Positions 19,259 through 31,188 are shown, numbered from the stretch's first letter. The stretch is 64,000 bases of DNA from Pyropia haitanensis (GCA_008729055.1 SDUX01000008.1:1488001-1552000); one strand, 5' to 3'. The notes: generated from the sequence alone by a model not told the origin. Numbers and translations: made by a program.

Positions 19259-21975
19259 ATGGCGCCGCTGCCATGGCGGCGGCCGCGGCGGCGGCGGCGG
19301 CGGCCGCGGGCGGCGGCGGCGGCGGCGGGCGGGGCCCGCCGCTGGGCGTCCCCGCCGGCGGCCGCCGCGACGGTGGCGGCGGCGGCGGCGGCCGCGGCAG
19401 CCGCGGCGGCGGCGGTGGTGGTGCTCGGCGGCGGCGGCGGCGCGCGTGCCGCCGACGCGGGCCGCACGTGGAAGGCGGTGGCCGCGGCGGGGGCCCCCCC
19501 CCCCCGGGAGGAGGCGGCGTTTACGCCGTGTGGCGGCGCCGCCGGCCGGCTGTGCCTGCTCGGCGGGCGGGGCTCCCCGCCCTCGGCCGTCCTCACCCAG
19601 GCCGCCACCAACCGCTGGGGCTGGGCGTGGACGTTGGGCCCGCCGCCACCCCTCGAGCTGCACCACTTCCAGGGCGCCCCGCGTGGCCGCTGCGTGTACG
19701 CGGCGGGCGCCTACACGGGCGCGTACCCCACCGAAGCCGCCGTCGAGGACGTGTGGGCGTACTGTGATGAGGGCGACGCCGCCGGGGGCGGCGCCGCCCC
19801 CGCCCGCGCGTGGCGCCGCGTCGGCGCCATGCCGCCGCGGCGGGCACGCGGCTCGGCGGCGTCGGTGTGGGTGGCCGGCGTCGGGCTGGTTGTGCTGGGT
19901 GGCGTCGTCGGTGGCCACGGCGCCCACGCGACGGCCGTGCGGTGGGTGGACGTGTGGGACGGGCTGGACCGGCTGGGCGCCGCGGACGCCGACGACGGAG
20001 GCGGCGACGGCGACCGCGACGGCGACGGTGGGGGGGGGGCGGCCGCCGCGGGCTGGACGCGCCTGCCGGACCTGCCCCGCGCGCGGGACCACTTTAGTGT
20101 CGTTGCCCGCGACGGGGAGCTGTGGGTGGCGGGCGGGCGGGACTCGGGGGCGGAGGATTTTTTCAACGCCGTCATTCCAGAGGTGGATGTACGTTGGGGG
20201 GGGGGGGGGGGGTGAGGGGGAGGGGGGAGCGCATGTACGTACAGGGGCGGGGAAGCGGGGGGGGGGCGCCAGCTGTATACGCTGGTGCGTGCGGCCACGG
20301 CAGGGCGGGTGGAGCTGTGGGTGGGGCTCGTTGGCCGCATGGCGCCTCGTGGAGCGGCAGTGTGGTGCCTGGCGGGAGACCCGCATGGCGAGACGCTGAC
20401 CCGACGCGCGGTGGTTGCGGTTCTCGGCGCTGTCCCCCTCTTGGCGTGCCCCCTGTTCCTTCTGTCCCCTGCCTTTTTTTTTGTTTTTTTTCTCTGTCTC
20501 TGCTCTCTCTCTACCCAGGTTTTTTCGTTTGCGACCAACCGGTGGCGTACGCTCCCGTCCACGGCGGACCTGCCCACCCCCCGCGCGGCGGCGTCCACCA
20601 CCCTCATTGACGGTGGGTCACGGCTCCTCCTCGCCGGCGGCGAAGGCGGCGGCAACGCGTACAACGTCACCGAGGCGCTCTCCCTAGCCGCCGGCACCTG
20701 GGACCGCCTGCCCGGCCTGCGCAAGGGCCGCCACGGGACGGGCGCGGCCGCGTGTGGCGGCGCCGTCTACGTTGCCGCGGGGAGTGGGGGGCAGGGGGGG
20801 TCCGCGCCAAACGTGAATAGCGTCGAGGGGTTTTGGGCGGGGGACGGGCCGCCGCCGCGGTGTGGGGGGGGGGGGGGGGGGGGGGAGACCACCACCACCC
20901 CGTCGCCGCCGCCGCCGCCGTCGCCAGTGGCTGCGGCCGCGCCAGCGGCGTCGGAACCGCCGGGGGGGGGGGGGGGGGGCGTGGGGGGGGGTGCCGGCGG
21001 TCCGCCGCCGTCGTCCAGCCCGCCGACGACCAGCGGTGGTGGCGGCGGCGGCGGCGGCAGCGTCGATGGCGGCGACAGTGACGGCGACGACAGCGGCGGC
21101 GACAGCGGCAGTGGTGACAGCGACAGGAGCGAGGGCGGCGGCGGCGGCAGCAGCGGCGGCGGCGGCAATGATGGCGACGACAGCGGCGGCGACAGCGGCA
21201 GTGGTGACAGCGACAGGAGCGAGGGCGGCGGCGGCGGCGGGGACGGCGGCGGCGGCGGGGACGGCGGCGGCGGCGGGCCGTCGACGGCGTCCCCCTCCCC
21301 ACCTGCGGCCGACGACGCCGGCGAGAGCGCGTGCTTCCCCGCCGCCGCGACGGTGACGCTCGCGTCGGGCGCGACGGTGACGATGGACGCCCTCCGCGTC
21401 GGCGACGCGGTGCGTGACGTGCCCGCCGCGACCGGTGCAGCGGGCGGCGTCGGCGGCGCGCCGCGCACGACGCGGGTGCTCTTCTTTACCCACGCCGACG
21501 GGCCGGCCCGGTCGTTCCCGGTGGTGGTGTTGACGACCGCCGCCGCGGCGGGCGGCGACGGGAATGGCACGGCGGCGGTGGGGCGGCGGCTGGTGCTGTC
21601 GCCGGCGCACCTGGTGCTCACCGCCGACGGGCGGCGGGTGCCAGCGGCAGCCGTCACCGTCGGCACCACGCTGCTGGCCGTCGACCCGCGCGGCGACAGC
21701 GGCACGGCGGGTCCCCCCCCCGCGCCACCGCCATGACCGCCGCGACCGTCACGGCCGTCGCGGCCGCCACCGCGCCCGGCCGGTACAACCCCCAGACCGC
21801 CAGCGGCACGCTCCTCGTCGACGGCCACGCCGTGTCGGCCTACACGTTGGCGGTGGGGGGGGGGCGCGCCGCGCACGCGGGTGTGCGCGCCATTGGCTGG
21901 GCGGTCGCGGCGGCGGGCGGCTGGGACGGGGCGGGGGGGGGACGGGGCGGGGGGCGGCGCTCGCGGCGGCGGTGA
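19259..21975 (+). CDS. Secreted Kelch-repeat protein with C-terminal Hint (Hog/intein) domain
   Basis: Exon 1 (19259-20188) begins MAPLPWRRP, followed by an Ala/Val hydrophobic run ending ARA-ADAG, a probable signal peptide. Kelch blades follow (RLCLLGGRG, DVWAYCDE, LVVLGGVVGG, GWTRLPDLPRARDHFSVV, GELWVAGGRDSG). The intron 20189-20518 is phase 0 and joins EVD to VFSFATNRWRTLP in mid-blade. Exon 2 adds further blades, then a Gly/Ser/Asp linker and a Hint domain: ESACFPAAATVTL with the catalytic-position Cys, VTMDALRVGDAV, and LVLSPAHLVLTADG with the conserved His. The frame breaks in the 9-C run 21713-21721, and the Hint end continues in the next frame (PGRYNPQTASGTLLVDGHAVSAYT). Hint domains self-cleave, as in Hedgehog autoprocessing, so the Kelch part may be released or modified. 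Likely intact apart from run-length errors; a second break may lie in the G run at 21933. Confidence 0.8.
21083..21240 (+). repeat. 90-bp tandem duplication in the Kelch-Hint linker
   Basis: The segment starting ggcgacgacagcggcggc at 21083 recurs at 21173 with near-perfect identity for about 65 bp. The 30-residue unit encodes a Ser/Asp/Gly-rich spacer (GDDSGGDSGSGDSDRSEGG) between the Kelch and Hint domains. It keeps frame, so linker length may vary between alleles. Confidence 0.85.
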
Positions 21976-22500
21976 ATGCCGTCGCGCTGCGGCTGGTCGT
22001 GCCGGCGGTGGGGTGGGCGCAGCGCCGGTGGGCGGTGGGGTGGGCGCAGCACCGGTGGGCGGTGGGGTGGGGGGGGGTGGGAGGGTACGTCCTCGCCGCG
22101 GCGGTGGACGGGAAGCGGTGGGCGGCGTAGGGGCGGCCGCGGTAAGGCGGGGCGGACGTCCGTGCGCATGGGAAGGGCAGTCGGGGGTGGGGGGTGGTAG
22201 CCGTGGCGGGCACACGGTAAGCGGCCGGTGCCGGCGCGCCTTTCGCAGCGCGTAGACGGCGGCCGCAGCCGCAGCCGACAAACAAAGGTACCACCACAAA
22301 GAATGAGCGTCATTGGGCTCAGCGGTAGCACAGACAGGCCACCCTACATACACGCGCCCGCGTCGCCCTGCCCCTTTCGCCCCGCCACCCACACGCCATC
22401 GACTCAGTGCACGCCCACCACCTCTGCACGCTCTCCCCCCCCCCCGGCCGCCACCCCTGGCCGCCGGCCGAGCCGCTTTGCCGGTCACGCTAACCGCCCC

Positions 22501-24496
22501 TCACCCCCGCGAGCGGACCACCCACACGAGCGCGGCGAGGACGATGAGGCCGACGACGCCCAGCGGCACGTACTGCCGCACCAGTCGCATGCGGTTGGCG
22601 TGCCGCGCCTGCGCCGCGTACTTTTTCGACTCTTGTGCCAGCCGCATGGACTTGTTGGCCACGTCTGCCGCCGCCGAGGGGGAAGCAAGGGGCCAGGGGA
22701 CAGAACAAAGACAGGGGGAAACGAGCGCGGCAGAGGGGCACCGCAACCACACGGGGGAAGAGACAATGCACGGCCGACAAGCGTTAGTCCAAGCGCCCAG
22801 ACGTCGCGCGCCGCAACGTCCGCCCGCCGAGGCGCAGCCCACCCCATTGCACAACGCACGCGCCGCACGAGCAAGACCACCCCCACCTGCACGCCTCCAC
22901 CACCCCTGGGCCCACCTTGACAGTGTCGTGCCGTCACACCCCCGCCCCCTCCCACACTCCCCGCCTCGAGTCCACCGGTGGTTCCTCGCGCACCCCCAAC
23001 ATACGCTCCAGCCGGTCCCCTCGCTCGAGCAGCTCGTTGATGTTCTTGGTCATGATCGAGTGCACGTCGCGGAGCTCCGAGTTGAGCTTGTCCAAGTTGC
23101 GCTGCGTCCGCGAGTCGCTGTACAGCTTCTTGGTCTTGAGGATGAACGTGTCTGTTGGCGAGGCAGGGGGGGGAAGCAGGGAGCAGCAGACACACAGGAC
23201 TCAAGGACAAGGCAAGGAACAAGGAACGGCCCCAGCCAGCGCGAAACGCAACGTCGATGAGCGTCAGCAACTCGTCTCCACGGTGCCATGCGCATCATCC
23301 CTGGCGCCGCGCTGGGGGTGTCAAAACCAGTCTCGGGCGCGGACGCGCCGGCGCCCGTCGCGTGCGGCCGCCCCAGTGGCCCGTGGAACCACTGGCAGCA
23401 CCCAAACCCGCAACGGCCCACCCCCCCCTGACGGCCAAGCCCCCCGCCACCCTCCCGACTCTCCAGACAACTGGAAAAACCAACCCCCTCCGTCCCTCCC
23501 CCGCCGCCACCCGCCGACCTTCCTCTGGCGCACGCCCCCGCCACGCAGCCCCGTCACGCGCACGCACCAAACCGAATAAACTCGTACGGCCGCGACGCGC
23601 GGGCCACCTGGCCGCCGTGGGAGTTTAGAAACTCCTTGCGGAGCTCGTCCAGAAAGTCGTACGCCAGCCTGCACACGCGCGCCCATCGCACCCAGCCAAA
23701 CAAACACAGTGGGGGGAAACAAAACACAACCAAGAAAAATGGCGGCGCTAGACCGCTCAAGCCGCGCCCACGACGGGAATGTCAGCGCGTGCTTGCTGCA
23801 GGGCCACCCGCCGCCCAGACCGTCTGTCGTCGCGTAGGGGGAGCCGGGACGACTGTCCCATCGCCACAAGCCTCCACTCTGCAAGACACGGTAGGCGCAC
23901 CCGCTCGCCTGCCGCCCTCTCGCCACGCCTGACGCCCGCAGCCCGCCGCCAGGTCAACAAGGACAAGGGCGAGCGCTCACGCAATCGCAGCTGGCGCCGC
24001 CCGCTCTGGGCAGCCGCGCGACTGGCGAGTACCTGCCCCCACACGCCGCCCCTGAGCGGTCGGGACAAGCGCCCACGCGGGTCTCCCCGTCGGCCTGGAC
24101 CACCAGCCCCATCCCCCATGCGACCGCACGGGCGCCCGGGCCGGCTACCGCTGGCGGCGACGGCCCCCCCCCCCACTGCCCGCCTGCCCGTCCACGCCCA
24201 CGCCCGTGGAGCGCCGCCATGCCAGGCGCGGCCTCCGAATGCTCGCCCCCCCCCCTCCCCTTCTTCCCCCTTCACCCCCCCCCCCCCCCCAACCCATCCC
24301 CCACCCCACCCCCCCCCCCGTCTCCACAAAACGTACCGGCTCGGGTACGCCTTCTCCGCGAGCGTCAAAAACACGACCCCCCCGTCGACGAGGTAGTGAA
24401 ACGCAAACGCGGGCCCCGCGCCGACCGTCACAAACTGGTTGGGCGTCACCGCCACGCCGCTGCCGCCCCCTCCCCCCCCCCCCCGCGGCCGCCGCC

Positions 24497-24527
<31 letters not shown>

Positions 24528-24705
24528 CCGCCTCTTCCCCCCCCTCCTCCACCGCCGCGGCGGCGGCGGCGAGGGAGCGCAGCAGCTTTTTCGCGTCCCG
24601 GTCGTAGCTGGTGAGCTCGTCCGCGTACGCGTCGGTCGCGTCGGCCATGCTCGCCGCGAGGGGGAGGCCGTCCGCCAGGCGCCCGATGAGCGTCATCTTG
24701 GGCAT
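22501..24705 (-). CDS. SEC22: SEC22-family longin R-SNARE
   Basis: Sec22 is the R-SNARE of ER-Golgi vesicles. Four exons on the minus strand are consistent in phase: 24705-24337, 23668-23568, 23151-23005 and 22664-22501. The protein starts [19 protein letters not shown], then shows [44 protein letters not shown] and [19 protein letters not shown]. The SNARE motif follows ([21 protein letters not shown], with the R of the zero layer) and a tail anchor [19 protein letters not shown]. It ends at TGA 22501. Donors are GTACGT, GTGCGT and GTATGT. The length, about 259 aa, exceeds the usual 215 because an Ala/Gly-rich insert splits the longin domain near residues 45-85. Exon 1 is off frame by one base across a 13-C run (24472-24484), almost surely a run-length error. 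Function in ER-Golgi transport follows from the family. Confidence 0.93.
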
Positions 24706-25517
24706 GATGCCGCCAGCAGCGGGCGAGGAGGGGAGGGATACGGTGGGGGGGGAGGGGGGGGAAGGAGATAGAGGGGAAAGGAGAGCGATGAGCAGACAAA
24801 AAAGGGCTGGGAATGGTCAGCGACAAGGAAGAGGGGCAGGGGGGGAGGGAGGGGGGGTAACGGCGGTCGGCGCCTGGCGGGTTGGCGGGGGAAGGACGCC
24901 AGGAGCGGGGAGCCTCTCGCGACTGTCCCGGGACAGGGCGGTCGGAGTGCGGGGGACGGCGACGGCCACGGCGACGACGCAAAGGCCGCGGGGGGGGGGG
25001 GGGGGGAGCACCGCGGGCGTGCCAGCCGTGGCCGCCGCCGCGGCGGCCGCAGCGGCCGTCGGCAGCAACAGCGGCAACGACAACCACGGGCCAGCCGCGG
25101 CGGCAGCGGCCGCCTCACCGCCAGAGGCAGCAGCAGCAGCAATGAAGACAGGGCGGGGCGGTCGCCGCGGCGGTGGTAGCACAGCGGCGACAGCACAGGC
25201 CAGCCAACGGCGGCGGCGGCGGCACGCGGCCTCGACGGGGGCGGGGGGACCAGCGTGGCGAAGCGGGCGCGTCCCGGCGGCACGCTGCTGGCAGCAGCCG
25301 CCCCCACCCAAAGGGAATTCCACTCTGTCGCTCCAATTCGATCGGCAGGCCGCTCAAGGACCTCGTACAGTGTAGATCCGGTGACACGTGTGCATCGTCG
25401 GCAAGAGGGGCAGACGGCCGCACGCACTGGCGGCGGCGGCTTGCGCGTCTCCCGCTCTCCCGCCAAGGGGCAAGGTGTGCGAGCAGCGCGCACAGGCGGC
25501 GGCGTCCCGTCGTCCCT
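24706..25517. other. GC-rich spacer upstream of SEC22
   Basis: This holds the presumed SEC22 promoter and G-rich runs (for example at 24992-25005). No coding region is recognised; the long ORFs are low-complexity Pro/Arg/Ala. Confidence 0.4.
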
Positions 25518-27175
25518 GCGCAGTGCACCTTGCACCAGGATCCACCTCAAAGCCTCTTCAAGGCCTGATCCGGGCGGAAATCGGGCCCGGAGGCTTGAAG
25601 ACCCCCTCCTGAAAGCACCGTAGGGCACGATTCCTTGAAGTGATCTTGATAAACCTTGATATGAACGTCTTTGCGGACGTGAACGAGGACGTGCGAGGTA
25701 CCACAAGGTGCGCCAGAGACAGAGCTATACAGAGACGTGAGAAAGAGCCTGCACCGAGAAGAGTTTGGCGTTTTATCAAGGAAATTCAAGCAAAATTCAA
25801 CCGATCGATTAAGGGGGTCGCGTCCTGCTCTCCGCTTGAAGAGGTCGTGATCGCGCCTCTCTTAACCCAAGTACGTCACTCGGCACGGTTTTCGACCGCT
25901 CGTGTGCCGAAGCAGTCCGGGTTTATGCCCTTGATTCTGGGCACTTGCGAAGCTCAACGGAGTTGATCTCGAGTGATACACCCTGTATCTCGCTTGTTTG
26001 ATGAGTCTCTCTGGACTGCTTCCATCAAATGGACAGCGAAGTACGCGACCGTGCAGTCTCTGATGCTCCTTCCCCGACGTTGGATGGGTTCATTGATGCC
26101 GCAGCAGTCTGGCTACGGCATGCACTGCTGGCTCGGTCGGCGGAGTCACCTGAACCGGCACCAGCGTGCCGAGGACTGTGTCGCGTGCAGCTTCAGTGCA
26201 CACTCGCCTACGTCTCTGCCCCCCCCCCCCCCACCTCCCCCCCCCCCCCCCAACCTTCTCCTCACGGACACCTGAGCATCTGCTCCGTAAATTGTAGGCA
26301 ACTGCTTCAGCTGCCACGCACTTGCCAGCACCAACGCCTACCCATGGCGCACCTCCTCCCCTGGCGCGACCGCGAATTTTCCGCTTCAACCCCCCCCCCC
26401 CCCCCCCCTCGTCGTCCCGATGCCTTCCGGCCACGCCTCCTCCATTCCCAGACACCCCCTCCTGGCCGTCACGGACGCCCCTCATCGCTCACCTCCTCCC
26501 CTGGCGCGTCCTCCTCTTCCCGCACCCACCCCCCGCCAAACTTCCCGGTCCCCATGCCTGCATGCGGCGCCCCTTTCTCTCGCCAAACCCCCTCCCCCCC
26601 CCAATCTTTCACTCCGCCCTATGCGCGGGGAAGTGGAGGGCGTCAGCGGTGAGGGTGGCTTCCCAAAAACGGAAAGCGGTCGTTTGCCACCGGAATGAAC
26701 GGGATGAGAAGTGCGGGGGGGGCATACAGGACACGGGTGAATAGGCCGTGCGCGTGTGACGGACATCGTGTCGCTCGCTCTCTTGGCGATGCCCGAAGCA
26801 CGTGGGACAGGCCAGGGTTGTGGCCGGGGCCGTGTCGCCTTGCTCGGTTCCGTCAGACGCCTCCAACCCGGGGGTTGGGACCTCTTGTCGGCCGCAATCG
26901 GGCAGAGGTTCTCGCGCCGATGGGGACTGACATGGAGAGTTAAGAAGAGTTGGAATGTACTGGGGCCCTCCTTAACGCACGCCTAGCTCGACCTTAGTAT
27001 CGTACTTCTTTGTATTGGCTACGCCACTAAGTGTGAAGATCGGACCTTAACTTGGCCGTGTCGCGGTGCGCGCGGCGCTTTGAAGAGGTACCTCTTCAAG
27101 GAAATTCAAGGCTGCTTCAACGCCTTCCGGCTTGAAGAGGCTGTGAGGTGGATCCTGGTGCAAGGTGCACTGCGC
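25518..27175. mobile_element. TIR DNA transposon, non-autonomous, 1.66 kb
   Basis: The ends are inverted copies about 45 bp long with one mismatch: GCGCAGTGCACCTTGCACC… at 25518, and its reverse complement ending …GGTGCACTGCGC at 27175. Subterminal CTTCAAG/CTTGAAG words recur on both sides (25555, 25589, 25635, 25838 and 27080, 27095, 27131), as expected for transposase binding sites. The interior is clearly less GC-rich than the flanks and has no recognised transposase, only small ORFs. No certain target duplication is seen. The right end lies about 400 bp upstream of the GH27 start codon and could affect its promoter. Confidence 0.75.
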
Positions 27176-27583
27176 TGCCCGCGTCGGCGCCGCGCGCGGC
27201 CCCCCCCCCGCTGCCGGGTGCGCCGCGGCCGCCGCGCGACCCCGCCCGCACGCGCCGTGGTGGGTGCGCCGTCGCGCGCCGCGCCGCGGCGTCCGCCCCC
27301 ACCCGCCGCCGCCGCCGCGCGGGTGGCGGCCGGCGCCGCCTGCCGGCGGGCGGCGGCGGACGCGGCCGCCCCTGCCGCGGCGTCCGCCCCGCCCCGCCCC
27401 GCCCCGCCCCGCCCCGCCCCGCCCCGCCCCGCCCCGCCCTCCCCGCCTGCCCGCCAGTCCCGACCCCGCAGTGTCCCGCTGCCGCGCCCGCCGTCGTGGC
27501 CGCCAGCGCGGCGGCCGGCCGGCCGCGCGGGCGGCTGGTGCTGCCCCGCCGCCGCCGCCGCCGTGCCCCGCCCCGCCGCGGCC

Positions 27584-29349
27584 ATGGCGCCGCGCGTACC
27601 GCCGTGGCGGCCGTCGCCTACGCCGTCGGCGGTCGCCGCGGCCGCGGCCGCGGCGGCGGCGGCGGCTGTAGCCGTGGCGGCGCTCCTGGACGGCGTGCCG
27701 GCGGCGGCGGCGGCGGCCGCGGCGGCGGCGGCGGCGGCGGCGCCCCCCCCCCCTCCCCCCTCTTCACCCCCCCCCCCCCCACACGAGCGCCCACTCCCGG
27801 CGGGGGACCCCCCCCATGGGCGTCAACACGTGGAACACCTTCCGCTGCGGCGTCAACGAGTCCCTCATCCGGCGGCTCGCCGACGCGATGGCCACGCGCG
27901 GCGCGCCGACGCGATGGCCACGCGCGGCGCGCCGACGCTCCGCCAAGCCGGCTACGAGTACCTCATCATTGACGACTGCTGGCAGGGGGAGCGCCACCCG
28001 GTGACGGGGGAGATTGCCGCCGACGCGGCGCGGTTCCCGTCGGGCATGGCCGCGACCGCCGCGTACGTGCACGGGCGGGGGCTCCGGTTTGGGCTCTACT
28101 CGGATGTCGGCGCCCGCACGTGCGCGGGGCGGCCGGGCGCGCTGGGGCACGAGGCGGTTGATGCGGCGACGTATGCCAAGTGGGGCGTCGACTACCTAAA
28201 GGTGTGACCTGGCAGAGGGGAGGCGGCTGTGGTGGTGTCTGTCTGCATGGGGTCACCGGTGTGGGGGGACGCTGCCATTGTGCGTGCGCGTGGGCGGGCG
28301 CATTGCCGCCGCCCTTTGTGCCTGCCGCGTCCCAGACCGGCTGTCACCGCTGCGTGTGTGTGCGCGCGTCTGGTGGCGCCACCCCGCGCGCCGGCGCTGG
28401 CGGCGGTGTGCCGTGTACGGTGGGACAGCTGCGCTGACCCGCCGCGTCCCATCACTGGGTGTATGGCTGATGTCTGGCTCTTCCTCTTCCGCCCTGCTCT
28501 CCGCTCCCTCCCCCCCCCCCCCACCCAAAAGGTCGACTTTTGCGACGCCACCACGCAGGACCCCGTCGCGCACTACCGCACCATCTCCCGCGCGCTGGGC
28601 GCCGTCGCCACCCGCCGCGTCTTCCTCGCCGCGTGCTCCTGGGGCCGCGGCTCACCGTGGACGTGGGGCGCCGTCGTCGGCGCCGACTCGTGGCGCACCG
28701 GCCCAGACGTGCTCCCGTTTTGGTCGGCGACGACCAAGGCCGCCGTCGCGCCCGCGTACATTGCCGCCGCGCGGGGCGGGGCGGCCGGCGCCGAGGCGGG
28801 CCGCCGCCTCGCAACGACGCACGCGGTGCTGCAAGCGGCGGACCGGGTGGCGGGGCTGGGCCGCTACGCGGGGCCGGCGGTCGGGTGGAACGACCCGGAC
28901 ATGCTCGTCGTTGGCGTCGACGGCATGACCGCGGCCGACAACCCGCCGCCGGGCGCGCGGCGGTGGGGCGGCCTGACCCCCGCGCAGGCCGCGTCGCACC
29001 TGGCGCTGTGGGCGGTCGCGGCGGCGCCGCTGATCATTGGCGCCGACGTTGCCGCGCTGCCGCCGCGCACGCACGCGGTGCTGACCAACGGGGCGGCGCT
29101 GGCGGTGGCGCGCGACGCGGGCGGCGTCCCCGGCCGGGTGGTGTGGACCGCCTCGACGCGCGACTGGGCGGCGGGCCGCGGCTCGGCGCCGCGGGCGGGC
29201 GCCGACGCGGACGTGGACGTGTGGGTGCGGCCGCTGACTGGGGGGGGCGCCCGCGCCGTCGAGTACGCGGTGCTCGCGGTCAACCGCGACGCGGCGCGGG
29301 CGGTGACGCTCGACGGGCCGCCGTGGGCGGCGCTCCTCCCGGTGACCGC

Positions 29350-29382
<33 letters not shown>

Positions 29383-29872
29383 CGCGGGGTGGTGTGCGGC
29401 CAATGGGTCGACGGCGGCGGCGGGCACCGCCGCTGCCGCCGCCGCCGCCGCCGCGGCGGTGCCCCTCACGGTCACCGACATTTGGGGCGGCGGCGTCACC
29501 GCCGCGGCCGCCACCGACCGGTGGTCCCCGCGGCTCGCCCCCGGCGGCTGCGCGTTTGTGCGCGTGGCCGTTGGCGGCGGCGCGGCGCGGCGGCGGTCGC
29601 ACCGCGTCGCCGCGGCGGGCGCGACGCTGGCGGGCGCGCTGCTCGTCGCGGCGGTGGGGGGGGCGGCCGTCGCCGCCGCCGTCATTCGGGGGCGGACGCT
29701 GCGGCCGCCGGCGGCGGCGGCGGTGGCGGCCACCCCGGCGGCCGCGGGGGGGGCGGCGCGCGTGCGCGCCGACGGTGGCGAGGCGGACCCGTTCCTTGCC
29801 GGGGGGGGGCGTGCCGGCGAGTGGGCGCCGTCGGAGGCGGCCGCCCCCGCCGGCGGGGAGGCGTTTGGGTAG
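27584..29872 (+). CDS. GH27 alpha-galactosidase with C-terminal membrane anchor (frame broken)
   Basis: GH27 enzymes remove alpha-galactose; in red algae a plausible substrate is floridoside or galactan oligosaccharide (inference). The ATG at 27584 opens a signal-like Ala/Val-rich segment. After C runs at 27743-27780 the frame shifts to TPPMGVNTWNTFRCGVNESLIRRLADAM, the family N-terminus. GYEYLIIDDCWQGERHP, FPSGMAATAAYVHGRGLRFGLYSDVG, TCAGRPGALGHEAVDA and WGVDYLK follow. The intron 28202-28531 is phase 0. Exon 2 opens VDFCDA, with the nucleophile-position Asp, and carries VGWNDPDMLVVG with the acid/base Asp. A beta-sandwich and a transmembrane helix (GATLAGALLVAAVGGAAVAAAVI) end the protein. 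Exon 1 also carries a 26-bp tandem duplication (27882-27933) that shifts frame; deleting one copy restores LADAMATRGAPTLRQAGYEYL. So it is either a broken allele or an assembly error. Confidence 0.85.
27882..27933 (+). repeat. 26-bp exact tandem duplication inside the GH27 exon
   Basis: The unit gacgcgatggccacgcgcgg (first 20 of 26 bp) occurs at 27882-27907 and again, exactly, at 27908-27933. Its length is not a multiple of three, so it breaks the reading frame between two parts that match GH27 on both sides. Confidence 0.95.
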
Positions 29873-30488
29873 CAGCGCCGCCGCGCCGCCGCCGCCGCCG
29901 CCACCGCCGCCGCCGCCGCGGACCCGGGTGCGCGACCCGTCGGGCGGGTACCCCCCCGCCCCTCCTCCACTGCTGCCCCCGCAGACGGCGCTGGCGCCCT
30001 CCCCCTTGCGCGGCGTCCACACCACGGCTCACCTCCCCGTCGGCGTCCCGTCGCTGCCGCCTCTGTCCGGCGCGCGGGCTCCACCTCGGCGAGCGTCCAC
30101 CCCTTGTTCAACCTGCCACCCCCCCCCCCTCTCTCGCCCCCCCGAACCTCTCCTCCCCTCCGTCCCGCCGACGCGTCACGCGGTGGTCGTCCTAGCGGGG
30201 GGTCCTGTCGGTGGTCGGTCGCGCGCACGGTGGGAGAGAGGTCAGAGCCGCCGCCTGCGCGGCGGTGGGTGGCGGCGCCCCAGGGGGGCGGGGGGGGGCG
30301 CAGGGTAGAGCGCCCCGCCGGGGAGAGCGCCCGCCGCGAGCCGTCGTTTTTTTCTCTTTTTGGTTTTGCTTTGCTGTGCTTGTTGTTCTCGCTTGCCCGT
30401 TGCGCTGCCCACCCCCCCCCGCCCGCCCACCCCACCCCGCCCCCTGCGCAAGACCGTGGACTCTCTGGTCGCCGGGCGGCGCGGCGGG
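29873..30488. other. Spacer between convergent genes
   Basis: This lies between the stop of the GH27 gene (+) and the stop of the receptor paralogue (-). It has CCG arrays at 29876-29925 and mixed GC-rich sequence. No gene is recognised. Confidence 0.4.
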
Positions 30489-31157
30489 TCACAGCCGCCG
30501 GGCGGGCGCGAAAAACGCGCCGGGCGACCACGTCCACACGCGCGGGCCGAGCCCCCCGCCCCGCGGCGTCGCCGCGTGCGCCAGCGCCCGCCCGCCATAC
30601 GCCGCGGCCGCGCCAGCGTCTGGCTCGTTGCCGCCGCCGGCGGGCGGCGGCTCGCCCGCCTCTTTTGCGACCTTCTCCCCCGTGTCGGCGCTGTCCCCCG
30701 CGTCGGCCGCCGCGCCGTTGCCGGGCCGCATAATGTAGTAGTCGTCGTCGTCGCTCGCGTCGTCGCCGCCGCCGCCGGCGCGCCCCCCCCCCGGCCGGCA
30801 CGCCCGCCGCCGCCACGCGCGGACGCCAACGTAGCCACCGACGCCCAGCACCAGGATGCCGACGAGGATGCCGACAATGCCGCCGGCACCGAGGCGCCGC
30901 CGCCCCGCCGCGGCGTCGGACGCGAGGCACTCGCAGCCGCCGCAGCAGTTGTTGCCACACACGGTCGTGCGTGACGCCGCCGGTGGTGTCCGCGCCGGCG
31001 CCGGGGGCTGGGCCCCGACGGGAACCACACCAACCTCAACGGGTCGGGGGAAGGGGGGGAGGTGGGAGAGGGGGGGGTGGGGGGGTGGGGAACGGCGGGG
31101 GGTGGGGGGACGGGGGGTGGGGGGGGGGGGGGAGAGTGTCCACCACCCCCCCCCACC

Positions 31158-31188
<31 letters not shown>

